This document shows, piece after piece, positions 21,401 to 29,060 of a stretch of 29,060 nt of DNA (the stretch's first letter is position 1; every line of letters starts with the position of its first letter). The translations under genes and the position numbers were made by a program. The notes beneath the pieces were generated by a model that saw only the letters and a list, made by a program, of their open reading frames with translations, was not told where the DNA came from and searched no databases. Origin of the DNA: Faecalibacterium sp. CAG:74 (lineage in GTDB: Bacteria > Bacillota > Clostridia > Christensenellales > Aristaeellaceae); NCBI GenBank assembly GCA_000437595.1, contig FR899902.1:3820-32879 (forward strand), given 5' to 3'.

Positions 21401-22907
21401 GAATACGGCGGGCGAAACGTGGGACATTGTGACCACGCTGGAAGGGACGTCTGGTTATGTGCCGGACGCGAACCTCCGCTACGTCACCGACGAGAAGGCA
21501 CAGGAGTACATTCAGCAGTGGAATCAGTCCCGCAGCACGCCCACGCCCAGCCCCACGCCCTATGTGACGCCGACGCCGGAACAGCTGACGGGCTTGGCTT
21601 ACGCGGTGGGCAATAATGTCCCCATGCGGTATATGCCGGGCGATTTCAGCGCGATTGAGGCGTACCTGATGCAGGGCGAAGTTGTCTACGTCTCCGGGCA
21701 GGATTATCTGGGCAGTATGCCGTGGCACCGCGTGCAGTATAATGGTCAGTGGGGCTATGTGCGCTATGACATGCTCCGCTTCATGACGCAGGCGGAAATC
21801 GAGGCGTACCTGAACAACCTGAACGCCACGCCCGCACCCACGCTTGTCACCACGCCCCAGCCCTACGACCCGACGAACTACTCCAGCTACGGCTATGTGA
21901 CCACGACGACCTCGGTCAACTTCCGCCAGCAGCCCAGCATGAACGCGAGCCGTATCAGAAAGCTGTACAACTACGCGTTCTGCTTTGTCCTCGGCACAAC
22001 GACCGGAACGGACGGCGAAACGTGGTATCACATCCGCTACAATGACCAAGAAGGTTACGTCAACGGAAAATACTTCCATTGGATGACGGTGGAGGAGCTG
22101 GAAGAGTTCCTGCAAAGCATCGAGTACAAGCAGGGCATCCAGAATAACACGACGGGGAATGCTACTGCAAAACCGACCAGCGGTCTGATTCCGGAAGAAG
22201 ACAAGACCATCAACGACTGGAAGGGCAGCGGCGCAACGGTCAGCTATGTGCCGTGGCAAGGCTTTTCAACGCCCGGTCCGCTGACTTCGCCCACAACTGC
22301 CCCTGCGCAGGAAACCGCCACGCCGACGCCTTCCGCTTCGCCCACACCGACGCTCGAACCGCTGCCCACCGCAGCCACGACATACCCCGTGACGAACGAG
22401 AGCGGCAACAGCGGGCTGGTTATCTTCATCGCGATTGCGGTCGTGCTGCTGCTGGGCGGCGGCGGATTCGCCTTCATGCAATACCAGAAGAAACAGCGTG
22501 AAGTTGCCATGAAGGCGGCACAGCGCCGCGCACAGGCAGCGCGCAATGCGGATCGTCCGGTTGCGCGTCAGGCGGGCCAGCCGCAGCAGATGCGCACCGG
22601 CGCGTACGCAACCCCGCAGCAGCGTCCGCAGACGAGCAATGGCGTTTCGCCTGTGCAGGTGCGCCCGGCGACACCCGTTCCGCAGACGCAGGACATGCAA
22701 AACCGACCGCAAGTCGGTTATCGCACGCCGATTCAGCCCCTGACGAAGCCGCAGGAGACCCCGTCCACTGCCGCGCCGAAGAGCACGACGACGATGGAGA
22801 ATCCGTATGCGCGCCCGGTGGCGAAATCGGCAGAGGAAGCGCCGCGCCATCGTCGCCGTACAGATCAGTATCGCCAGGATGACGACAGCGCAAAACCGAA
22901 TGGATAA
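18474..22907 (+). CDS. Giant membrane-anchored surface protein with MucBP-like and SH3b-like domains
   Basis: The 1477-aa product has a signal peptide (about 1-33, GLGRLLSVLMVAALLMTTAM) and a unique domain to about 145. Seven MucBP-like beta repeats begin near nucleotides 18921, 19205, 19425, 19645, 19938, 20296 and 20998 (VNVPVYYVTEDG, VTVLYQLDDNG, IDVFYYHENG, VNVPVHYLNSEG, VAIHYFDMSG, VTIRYYNTLG, ITIQYLDSYG). Four SH3b-like modules start near 20640, 21290, 21590 and 21885, each closing with a GYV/GYI turn and a TQAE/TDEK/TVEE helix. Linkers are TEAPT-type. One membrane helix follows (LVIFIAIAVVLLLGGGGFAF), then a Pro/Gln/Arg-rich tail of about 140 residues, probably cytoplasmic. There is no LPxTG motif. 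GCAAGGAGG precedes the ATG. MucBP and SH3b folds bind glycans or peptidoglycan, so wall or host-mucin contact is inferred. Confidence 0.9.
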   Translation: MRKSGVKGLGRLLSVLMVAALLMTTAMVPALALDRWEDVVVSVIWTDSQGQQQTTQAFPVPDSAEHAYWATLDASALFSTVQVQVVSSDPAYTFYLKDYASEIMWTQDATALDPMYSYEVDYYCNSVYEGMFPLYLSSQGMPETPAQESVNVPVYYVTEDGQQLDFQYASCLTNATTQVYANSSVVPWDYLLVKPASGVVDVFVDSMGNASPSEVRFVYAVPEQPTEAPTEVPTEAPTEPPVIQAEVTVLYQLDDNGTILDTQYVMLNQGDNYVTANSAMTAGYQLVGEDTVHVWVDNGGTASVNPVVFHYATPQPVTSNIDVFYYHENGTLLDQQSQPLTEGVNYIYAASDRVGGYDLVSENPQTVTLRPDGTTDLASVSFFYADPQPTEVNVPVHYLNSEGEPVAMDDTLTLGEGTHLVTANPQGMADGYVPMPGTESTVEVNVSGGIATPSEVYFYYYIPTTEAPATEAPTDTPAPTDTPAPQTMPVAIHYFDMSGVEIADPVVKELLPGTYPMIPEREIPGYELDSTLTQFDLTVDANGTLYMDGEEIPADAVGFYYHPVQTPTDVPATEAPTDTPAPATDVPATDVPATEAPTDTPAPAQQFVTVTIRYYNTLGEEIADASVAELMPGTYHVTPAYDSIPGYELESSWTSFELTIYADGTIAINGDEATAEDLAFYYRPVQSAATDVPVTEAPTNTPIPTETPTTAPTEAPIPVGQPVNRYATINGNRVAFRSEASTSKSNTIIKRLANGSNVYVVNEMLNDKGERWSVVMVDGQSGYIKSEFLTIMTQAESDAYAASTGATPVPTATPIPTETPTAIPTEIPTEVPTATPTAAPQNATITIQYLDSYGSPVANAQSMTLAPGTYTLRPMPTNLRDGYELIPGSEQITLTVFQDGTLSMDAADIAFWYRQVATAAPTQTPTEAPTPTPTAVPYEGYAITTRETEMRTGIGTGNYVMATLQANVLVYVNSQLNTAGETWDIVTTLEGTSGYVPDANLRYVTDEKAQEYIQQWNQSRSTPTPSPTPYVTPTPEQLTGLAYAVGNNVPMRYMPGDFSAIEAYLMQGEVVYVSGQDYLGSMPWHRVQYNGQWGYVRYDMLRFMTQAEIEAYLNNLNATPAPTLVTTPQPYDPTNYSSYGYVTTTTSVNFRQQPSMNASRIRKLYNYAFCFVLGTTTGTDGETWYHIRYNDQEGYVNGKYFHWMTVEELEEFLQSIEYKQGIQNNTTGNATAKPTSGLIPEEDKTINDWKGSGATVSYVPWQGFSTPGPLTSPTTAPAQETATPTPSASPTPTLEPLPTAATTYPVTNESGNSGLVIFIAIAVVLLLGGGGFAFMQYQKKQREVAMKAAQRRAQAARNADRPVARQAGQPQQMRTGAYATPQQRPQTSNGVSPVQVRPATPVPQTQDMQNRPQVGYRTPIQPLTKPQETPSTAAPKSTTTMENPYARPVAKSAEEAPRHRRRTDQYRQDDDSAKPNG

Positions 22908-22918
22908 CAGAATATTTG

Positions 22919-22959
22919 GCAGGAGCAGCACGATTTTGCAGGTTGCTCCTGCTTTTTTT
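22919..22959 (+). terminator. Rho-independent terminator after the large surface-protein gene
   Basis: GCAGGAGCAGC pairs with GGTTGCTCCTGC (one G-T pair) around an 11-base loop, followed by seven T, 11 bases after the stop. Confidence 0.9.
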
Positions 22960-23269
22960 GTGAATCAACAATATTATGCTGTTTTTTGTTTGCTAAGTCT
23001 GGAATGTTACATTGAAAAAGACGAACGAATGGCGCGGAAACAAAGAAAAAAGCGGTCGAAAATTTGCACGCGCTGAACGAAAATTCCGAAAAATCGAGGA
23101 AAGCAACAGACAAAAAAATATTCCTATTACGATAGTTTTAACATGCAAATAACAATACTCAGGAAACTAACAAGCGTTAACAGGTGGAAATGACAAAATT
23201 GCCACACGAAAGTATGGCGAAACACACAAAAATGCACCAAATGAGCATAATAAATGTTATTTTTCCGTC
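22960..23269. other. AT-rich non-coding stretch, no gene recognised
   Basis: About 310 bases are much more AT-rich than their surroundings, with A-runs and TTTTAACATGC, AACAATACTC and GTTAACAGG-type segments. I find no ORF with a ribosome binding site, no known riboswitch core and no tRNA. It lies between a terminator and the promoter of the next operon. Confidence 0.6.
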
Positions 23270-23297
23270 TTGACAGTTGAAGATTTGATGGTATAAT
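23270..23297 (+). promoter_or_regulatory. Promoter of the coiled-coil/signal peptidase/adhesin operon
   Basis: TTGACA (23270-23275), 16-base spacer, TATAAT (23292-23297), both exact. About 90 bases of leader follow, including the small inverted repeat TTTGCC/GGCGAA near 23323, before the GTG start. Confidence 0.85.
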
Positions 23298-23393
23298 AAA
23301 CCATGTAAGAACTCGAACTGTGATTTGCCGGAAATCTGGCGAATTACATATCGAGAAACAATAAATGAGTTACATGTGAAGGAGACGTGAACT

Positions 23394-23714
23394 GTGACAG
23401 AGAAGGAACTGCGGAAGCTGGGACGCGCAGAGCTGCTGGAACTGCTGCTGGAACAGGCACGGGAATTTGAAGCACTGGAGCAGCGGCTGAATGCGGCAGA
23501 AGCGGCGCTGCAAAGTCGGCAGCTGCAGCTGGAAACGTGCGGCTCGATCGCGGAAGCGTCGCTGAAGTTAAACGGCGTGTTTGAGGCGGCGCAGAAGGCC
23601 GCGGAACAGTATCAGCAGAACGTCGAGCGGCTGTGCCAGGAGAAAATCAGCGCGGCAGAAAGCCAAGCGCAGGAAATCCTCGCGCGCGCAAAGAAAGCCG
23701 CCAATCAGCAGTAA
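23394..23714 (+). CDS. Small cytosolic coiled-coil protein
   Basis: The 106-aa product has no membrane segment. Most of it shows heptad-like spacing of Leu/Ala with many Glu, Gln and Arg: ELLELLLEQAREFEALEQRL, NAAEAALQSRQLQLETC, FEAAQKAAEQYQQNVERL and ESQAQEILARAKKAANQQ. It begins at GTG with AAGGAG nine bases upstream, about 100 bases after an exact-consensus promoter. The signal peptidase gene begins 29 bases after its stop, so the two share a transcript. Similar short coiled-coil genes occur beside signal peptidase or division genes in Clostridia, and a DivIVA-like scaffold is one possibility. No family can be named with confidence. Confidence 0.8.
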   Translation: MTEKELRKLGRAELLELLLEQAREFEALEQRLNAAEAALQSRQLQLETCGSIAEASLKLNGVFEAAQKAAEQYQQNVERLCQEKISAAESQAQEILARAKKAANQQ

Positions 23715-23743
23715 AGAAACATGACAGAAGGGAGGGCGCGCAG

Positions 23744-24397
23744 GTGTCAGAAGACAAGAATCAGCAGAAAACGGGCAAACAATTGCTTAACGACACGCAG
23801 GAAGCGGCGGAACGCGCCCACCTGCTGCGGGAAATGAACCCCACATCCGCACAATTGGAAACGGAACTGAAGCATGAAAAGCGCAAGCACAGCTACAACC
23901 GCGCCCTGCGCAGCACGCTCTATACGCTGCTGGTGGTGGCGGCGGTTGCGGTGCTGATTGCAACCATGGTCATGCCCATCCTGCAAATCACCGGCACGTC
24001 AATGACACCGGTGGTCGGGCAGGGCGAAATCACAATGGTCGTGCGCGGGTCAAATCCGCAGCGCGGCGATATTATCGCTTTTTACTACAACAATAAGGTG
24101 CTGATTAAGCGCGTTATCGGCCTGCCGGGCGAGTGGGTCAACATCGACGGAAGCGGCAACGTCTACATCAATGGCGAACTGCTTGATGAGCCGTACATCA
24201 CCGACCGTGCGCTGGGCGACTGCTCCATCACGCTGCCGTACCAAGTGCCGGACGGGCGGTATTTTGTTCTGGGTGATCACCGCTCCACCTCGCGCGACAG
24301 CAGAAGCACACTGGTCGGCCCAGTGTCCGAAGAGCAGATTATGGGGCGCGTAACGCTCCGCATTTGGCCGCTGAACCGCTTTGGATTCCTGCACTAA
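23744..24397 (+). CDS. lepB: Type I signal peptidase
   Basis: Signal peptidase I removes signal peptides from Sec-exported proteins at the outer membrane face. The 217-aa product has a charged cytosolic N-terminus of about 55 residues, one membrane helix (LYTLLVVAAVAVLIATMVM), then the catalytic serine in ITGTSMTPVV (Ser86), RGDIIAFYY, the catalytic lysine in LIKRVIGLPGEWV (Lys122), and YFVLGDHRSTSRDSR near the C-terminus. All S26 family motifs are present in order. The start is GTG at 23744 with GGGAGG upstream. The N-terminal extension is longer than in simple Bacillus enzymes. It sits 57 bases before a giant exported protein, suggesting co-expression of processing capacity and substrate. 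Confidence 0.96.
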   Translation: MSEDKNQQKTGKQLLNDTQEAAERAHLLREMNPTSAQLETELKHEKRKHSYNRALRSTLYTLLVVAAVAVLIATMVMPILQITGTSMTPVVGQGEITMVVRGSNPQRGDIIAFYYNNKVLIKRVIGLPGEWVNIDGSGNVYINGELLDEPYITDRALGDCSITLPYQVPDGRYFVLGDHRSTSRDSRSTLVGPVSEEQIMGRVTLRIWPLNRFGFLH

Positions 24398-24454
24398 CGT
24401 AAGTGCAATACAACAAGAAGAGGAACACAAGTTCCAGAATCGGAGGATGCTGAC

Positions 24455-27400
24455 ATGAATCGCAAACTCATGGAATTAGCAGAAAAATACGTTGCGCAGC
24501 GGAAGCGCCGGATGCGTCTGCTCAAGACGGTCACGGCGCTGGCACTCGTTGTCGCCATCTGCACGTCTTATGTGCTGATGATGCCGGGTCTGACAATGGC
24601 GGCGGAAACGTACTGCGGGCTGGAGGAGCATACCCACACGGCGGACTGCTATGTGGATGAGCTGACCTGCCTGATTTCCGAGCGCGAGGCGACGACGGTC
24701 TTTACCGATATTATGCGATGCAGCTTTGAGCCGCACCACCATTCCTCCGATTGCTATAATGCGCAGGGTGAACTCAGCTGCGGCTACTGGGATGGCTACA
24801 TCCACGAGCATGACGAGAAGTGCTACGACAGCAACGGCGTTCTTATCTGCACGCTGGAGGAGCATCCGATGCACAAGCACACGGATGCCTGCTACAACTG
24901 GGAGAAGCAGCTGACCTGCACGCTGCCGGAAAGCGAGGGGCACATCCACACGGATGCGTGCTACCGGGCGAAAGAACCGACTTGCGGTCTGTTTGAGAGT
25001 GAAGGCCATCAGCACACGGCGGATTGCGCGACGGAAACGCGCACGCTGATTTGCACCGAGGACGTTGCGACGAACTCCGACATGCCGCATGTCCATGATG
25101 ACAGCTGCTACGAAGTGACCCGGACGTACACCTGCGGCCTGACGGAAGGCGAGGGCGCGCATCACCATACGGATGCCTGCTATCCGACGACGGAAGAACC
25201 GACTTGCGGTCTGTTTGAGGGCGAAGGCGCACACACGCATGATGATTCCTGCTACGAGATGGTGCGCGGCGACCTGAAATGCAAGCTCTATCCTGACCCG
25301 GTGAAGGTGCACACGCATTCCGCGTCCTGCGTCGATGCGAAAACCGGTTACTATACCTGCGGCTACATTCAGGTGCTGCGGCATCAGCATACAAATGAAT
25401 GCATTGTGACGGTGACGGCGGAGGATTCCGGCCATCATCACACGGCGGACTGCTACGAACGCCACTATATCTGCGGTAAAGAAGAGCACACGCACACGGC
25501 GGATTGCTACTATGACCCGACCCCGAACCCCGATGCGACGGCAGCCCCCGAAGTGACTGCTGAGCCGACGGCAGCTCCCGAAGTGACAGCTGAGCCGACG
25601 GTTGCTCCCGAAGTGACGGATGAGCCGACGGCAGCTCCCGAAGTGACAGCTGAGCCGACGGCAGCCCCCGAAGTGACAGCTGAGCCGACGGCTGCCCCTG
25701 AAGCGACAGCTGAGCCGACGGCAGCCCCCGAAGCGACGGCCGCACCCACGGAAGCGCCCCCGACGGCAGCCCCCGAAGCGACGGCCGAACCGACGGAAGC
25801 GCCCGAAGCGACAGCTGAGCCGACGGCAGCCCCCGAAGCAACGTCAACGCCCACGGAAGCGCCCACAGCAACGCCTGCGCCTACGGAAGAACCGACGCTT
25901 GCGCCGTCTGTGACGCCCGCGCCGACGGAAAACGCCGCCGAAACTGTTGCCCCGATGGACGAGCCGTCCCCGACACCTGCGCTTACGGTGATTCCGTCGA
26001 TGGACGCTGATGCCGCGAAGCCGGACGACATGATGATGCCGTCGTTTGGACTTGACCCGGACTTCCAGATGATGGCGAACGAACCGCCTGCCGTCAGCGA
26101 GAGCGGCATGCAGATTACCAATATTACGGTATCGAACATCATACTTCCGGAAAATGCCAATGCGTACAACTATAGCTTCGCGGCGGACTTCAAGATTTCG
26201 GATGAAGCTATTCTTCGCCATGGCGAAGGCAACAAGATTATTATTCCGGCAGAGAATACGCATATCAAAACGGACAGTACTTCTGTCTGGTCGGGCACGG
26301 ACGCCAAATTCAGCAATGAAAAGCCGGCGTTTAAGTTCCAGTATAATCCCACAACGAAACAAGTTGAAATGTGGTTCACCGACGAGTATATGGACTTTGT
26401 CCGAGAACACCCCAGCCATGACGACCGAACCGGCACCATGAAGATGAGCGCCGAAATCCGCAAGGACGATGTTAAGGATCTGGGCAACGACGACCTGACC
26501 ATCAAGTTCGGCGGCGCATCGACCACTGTGAAGTGGGAGGACATCGACAGGGGCAACAACTCCATCCTCAGCGATTTGAGAACTTGGAAAAGCGGGGCTA
26601 ATGTCAACTGGGAAAAAGGAACGATTGAGTATACCGTCAAAATCGAATCCACAAAGGGCACGAACGGCAAGAACGCGACTGCTCGAGACGTCATGACGGC
26701 GGTGAATAAGCAAATTGCCCTGACAAACATGACCGTCACGGAGGTTAAAGTACACTCTAACTGGAGTCAGGTGCCGGCTGTTGACTCTGCTTCGACAGAA
26801 ATCAAGACGGACGGTACATGCGCCTGCGGTACGACGGGAACGCACATTCACTACGTTTATGCGAACACGACGGACGAAAGCGGCAAGGTCTATACCATGA
26901 CGACGGACTATGTGCTGCCGCCGCTTTCGGCAAATGAAACATACGAAATTAAGTATGAATACACGTTCGACAAGGACGGAATGACCGGTGAATACGATCA
27001 GCTGACAAATACTTTCACTGCGCAGAGTGGCGGAAAGTGGGATCATTCCCAGAATTCCTCTAACAGCAACCCTACTGACGTTCAGATTAAAAAGCTGCAA
27101 AAGAGCAGCTGGTACAACACCAATGAGGGCTGCATTCAGTGGACGCTCACCGTCAACGAAAACCGTTTCAACATCAAGGACAAGACGCTGACGGACACGA
27201 TGTTCGACCAGCTTGTGGACGAAAACGGCAGTCTGCTGTTTTCGAAGACGGACGGCAAGGGCTATGTGTCGCAAATCACGGCGAATAACACGCCTATCAC
27301 CCCTGAAAACTACACGGATTACTTCACCGTGGAAACCGGCGTGGACGGCAAACCGCAGCTGAAATTCAAGGACACCGACGCTAAGATCGTAATCCAATAC

Positions 27401-29060
27401 AAAACGCCGGTGGAAGCAACCGCGCAGGATCAACAGATTACAAACACGGCGGAATTCGACGGCGAACAAAAGACAAGCACCGCGAATGTAGGGCAGGACA
27501 AGCGTTACAATGTGGTGAAGTCGGTTGACGCGAGTATGCCGGCGGATCCGACGAAGAACGGCGAATACACCGATGGTCTGTATCCGGTAGCGTGGAACGC
27601 GACGTACACCTTCCCGGCGACGAAGGATGTTCAGTATAAGCTGAACTTCGGCGATACGCTTGACAAGAAGGTGGAATGGAAAAACGGAATAGAAATCATG
27701 CAGCACTACATGACGGCGGCTCAGGCGCAGACATTGCTCAACGCCATCAAAGACCTCGATGTTGTGAAAAAGCATGATGCGCAGAATGTGCCGTACACCA
27801 TTACGCTGCTGACCTGCGACAGTCAGGGCAAAAATGAAGGCACGATGGTGGTGTCTGCGGAAACGACGCTGACGGAAGGCTACTACTATGGTTTCCGATT
27901 TGAAACGACGGGCGAAGGCGTTGTGCTGAACGACGCCAATACGGATGTGAACGCGACGACAAGCGTTACGCTCCCGTATCAGACGACCATCTATTTGGAA
28001 AAGTCCCGCACGAGCGGGGTTGACTTCAAGAACACGGCTGTTAACGCGGGCAAAAACGGAGAAGCGTGGTACAAGGCCGCCCCGAACGACCTGGTGGAGA
28101 AGAAGTTTGGCAACCATAATGCTGGTGATTTGAACGGACAGATCATCCATGAGAACGAGTTGTACTGGACGATTCTCCTGCGCAATGATGGCGTGGCGCA
28201 CGACGAAATCACACTGACCGAAACGCTCCCGCCGCACATTGTGGTGGAGTACATCGAATACGGCGGCTCGAGGCTGATTCTTAGCGAAACGGACAGCACG
28301 AAGATGACCGTTGTCAATAAGAAGCTGGACAATGCCGGTACGATTCCGGATGGCTATGAGGTCAGCAACGAGTGGGGCGAGCAGCGCATTTCCATCAAGG
28401 CTGATTTGGCGGCGGTGGGTGAAGGCGAGAACCGGCAGCAGACAATCAACATCTCCATGAAGCCGAATGAGAATACCGGCGGTTCGGAAACGATTCTCAA
28501 CGGCAAGGCGGATATGACCGTCAAGGTTCACTGCAAGATTGCCGACGACTTCCTGAAAAACGCGGTGAACGGCAGTTTGGCGCTGGGCGTGCTGAACAAC
28601 CAGCTGGACGTGAAATACGACGCGGCGCTCTATCACAAGGAGCAGAAGACCGAGCTGACCTACGAGGAAGAGACGGTCGAGGCGGAGAACGTCCAGAAGG
28701 GCTACAGCGTCAAGGGCGGCGACCAGCAGGCGCGAATCACTTACACCATTGATATCAACCAGGCAGGCGCGGAGCTGAATCCGGCATCCAGCACGCTCAC
28801 GCTGACGGATACGCTGTCGTATGACGTTGTTGGTTGGTGCAATAACTGGCTAAATGATTATATCTATCTGCGAGACGTCACGCTGGATGAAGGCTCCTTC
28901 AGGCTCTACGAGGCGCTGAAGGATGAAAACGGCAACCCGATTCTGAACGTTGATGAAAACGGCAAGGGACATTTGGTGCGCGGCGCAGAGATAGAGAAGT
29001 ATCTCTGGAAGATGGAGTTCACGGAAACGGAGGAAGGGAATAAAACCTACCAGTATCCTC
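24455..29060 (+). CDS. Giant adhesin-like surface protein with Cys/His repeats, partial at right edge
   Basis: About 1535 residues are visible and the frame is open to the edge. The N-terminus has a long basic region and a hydrophobic signal segment (LLKTVTALALVVAICTSYVL), probably cleaved near MAAE. Residues about 54-353 contain thirteen Cys/His units of form C-x-x-x-E-x-H-x-H-x3-C, such as CGLEEHTHTADCY and CGLFEGEGAHTHDDSCY. A Pro/Thr/Glu/Ala linker follows (about 355-490). Then come beta-sandwich adhesin-type domains with recurring strand-turn blocks: CIQWTLTVNENRFNIKDKTL, ELYWTILLRNDGVAHDEITL, ITYTIDINQAGAELNP, each followed by TDT or TET. CGGAGG precedes the ATG. The plan matches SpaA/Cna-like isopeptide adhesins of gut Clostridia. 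The C-terminal anchor lies outside the window. Confidence 0.88.
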   Translation, partial: MNRKLMELAEKYVAQRKRRMRLLKTVTALALVVAICTSYVLMMPGLTMAAETYCGLEEHTHTADCYVDELTCLISEREATTVFTDIMRCSFEPHHHSSDCYNAQGELSCGYWDGYIHEHDEKCYDSNGVLICTLEEHPMHKHTDACYNWEKQLTCTLPESEGHIHTDACYRAKEPTCGLFESEGHQHTADCATETRTLICTEDVATNSDMPHVHDDSCYEVTRTYTCGLTEGEGAHHHTDACYPTTEEPTCGLFEGEGAHTHDDSCYEMVRGDLKCKLYPDPVKVHTHSASCVDAKTGYYTCGYIQVLRHQHTNECIVTVTAEDSGHHHTADCYERHYICGKEEHTHTADCYYDPTPNPDATAAPEVTAEPTAAPEVTAEPTVAPEVTDEPTAAPEVTAEPTAAPEVTAEPTAAPEATAEPTAAPEATAAPTEAPPTAAPEATAEPTEAPEATAEPTAAPEATSTPTEAPTATPAPTEEPTLAPSVTPAPTENAAETVAPMDEPSPTPALTVIPSMDADAAKPDDMMMPSFGLDPDFQMMANEPPAVSESGMQITNITVSNIILPENANAYNYSFAADFKISDEAILRHGEGNKIIIPAENTHIKTDSTSVWSGTDAKFSNEKPAFKFQYNPTTKQVEMWFTDEYMDFVREHPSHDDRTGTMKMSAEIRKDDVKDLGNDDLTIKFGGASTTVKWEDIDRGNNSILSDLRTWKSGANVNWEKGTIEYTVKIESTKGTNGKNATARDVMTAVNKQIALTNMTVTEVKVHSNWSQVPAVDSASTEIKTDGTCACGTTGTHIHYVYANTTDESGKVYTMTTDYVLPPLSANETYEIKYEYTFDKDGMTGEYDQLTNTFTAQSGGKWDHSQNSSNSNPTDVQIKKLQKSSWYNTNEGCIQWTLTVNENRFNIKDKTLTDTMFDQLVDENGSLLFSKTDGKGYVSQITANNTPITPENYTDYFTVETGVDGKPQLKFKDTDAKIVIQYKTPVEATAQDQQITNTAEFDGEQKTSTANVGQDKRYNVVKSVDASMPADPTKNGEYTDGLYPVAWNATYTFPATKDVQYKLNFGDTLDKKVEWKNGIEIMQHYMTAAQAQTLLNAIKDLDVVKKHDAQNVPYTITLLTCDSQGKNEGTMVVSAETTLTEGYYYGFRFETTGEGVVLNDANTDVNATTSVTLPYQTTIYLEKSRTSGVDFKNTAVNAGKNGEAWYKAAPNDLVEKKFGNHNAGDLNGQIIHENELYWTILLRNDGVAHDEITLTETLPPHIVVEYIEYGGSRLILSETDSTKMTVVNKKLDNAGTIPDGYEVSNEWGEQRISIKADLAAVGEGENRQQTINISMKPNENTGGSETILNGKADMTVKVHCKIADDFLKNAVNGSLALGVLNNQLDVKYDAALYHKEQKTELTYEEETVEAENVQKGYSVKGGDQQARITYTIDINQAGAELNPASSTLTLTDTLSYDVVGWCNNWLNDYIYLRDVTLDEGSFRLYEALKDENGNPILNVDENGKGHLVRGAEIEKYLWKMEFTETEEGNKTYQYP
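25535..25875 (+). repeat. In-frame tandem repeat encoding the Pro/Thr/Glu/Ala linker
   Basis: A 30-base unit encoding roughly AAPEVTAEPT is repeated about ten times with small changes (GTG to GCG giving V to A; shorter units near 25750). Copies are nearly identical at DNA level, as expected for a region that changes length by slippage or recombination. Confidence 0.85.

Noticed and set aside
18435..22259. 1274-codon open frame on the minus strand, antisense to the large surface-protein gene
   Set aside because: It mirrors the codon bias of the real gene, has low-complexity Arg/His-rich translation without domains, and lacks a ribosome binding site. The plus-strand frame has signal peptide, domains and promoter.
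22807..23076. 89-aa plus-strand ORF crossing the terminator region
   Set aside because: It starts inside the surface-protein gene in another frame, crosses its terminator and has no ribosome binding site.
23300..23390. Riboswitch in the leader of the coiled-coil/signal peptidase operon
   Set aside because: Only a six-base inverted repeat was seen; no conserved core of c-di-GMP, TPP, SAM or other common riboswitches is present.
25535..25875. CRISPR-like regular repeats
   Set aside because: Units are contiguous without unique spacers, lie in frame inside a coding region and encode a linker; no cas gene is present.
25844..28636. 930-codon open frame on the minus strand within the adhesin gene
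   Set aside because: The translation is an Arg/Val/His-rich shadow with no recognisable domain or start signal; the plus-strand frame is continuous with clear repeats.

Overview
The window looks like a chromosomal segment of a GC-rich Bacillota, most likely a gut Clostridia lineage. The evidence is strong AGGAGG-type ribosome binding sites, TTGACA/TATAAT promoters with 16-17 bp spacers, a TPP riboswitch in front of an ECF-type thiamine transporter gene, an NfeD/FloA locus, a DUF421-DUF4363 pair, an LCP wall enzyme, and very large surface proteins with Pro/Thr/Glu linkers. I see no rRNA, tRNA, CRISPR array, phage gene or transposase. Species cannot be fixed from the sequence alone.

Layout. 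1-2399 (minus): an LCP-family protein cut by the left edge, then a sugar isomerase-like TIM-barrel gene overlapping a YfbR-type 5'-nucleotidase gene by four bases. 2400-3749: an intergenic block holding two copies of a short repeat, then promoter, TPP riboswitch, expression platform and thiT. 3827-5508 (plus): ribonuclease Z and a uracil-DNA-glycosylase-fold protein. 5612-9393 (plus): an NfeD-FloA membrane-microdomain locus with two secreted lipocalin-like paralogues inserted between the partners and a small membrane protein at the end. 9394-11255: a dense array of hairpins and repeat sequence, an orphan LytTR response regulator, and a secreted ZinT-like protein under a strong promoter followed by two palindromes. 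11313-12513 (minus): two small secreted paralogues with matching promoters. 12622-13728: DUF421 and DUF4363. 13837-15797 (minus): a membrane-anchored metallophosphoesterase and an AEC transporter. 15913-18291: flavin reductase, a MITE-like inverted repeat, a GNAT acetyltransferase with an unlisted 57-aa membrane peptide upstream, and an ADP-ribose pyrophosphatase. 18474-22907: a 1477-aa membrane-anchored surface protein with seven MucBP-like and four SH3b-like domains and a cytoplasmic tail. 23394-29060: a coiled-coil protein, signal peptidase I and a giant adhesin-like protein that runs off the right edge.

The cell envelope is the common theme: wall-polymer transfer, flotillin microdomains, many Sec-exported proteins with near-identical signal peptides, a signal peptidase gene directly before a giant exported protein, and SH3b/MucBP surface modules. 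A possible second theme is metal handling: a ZinT-like protein behind two palindromes, and thirteen Cys/His repeats in the giant adhesin. The most distinctive non-coding signal is a family of short interspersed repeats with covarying GC hairpins. Two of them end only a few bases before the ribosome binding site of the next gene.
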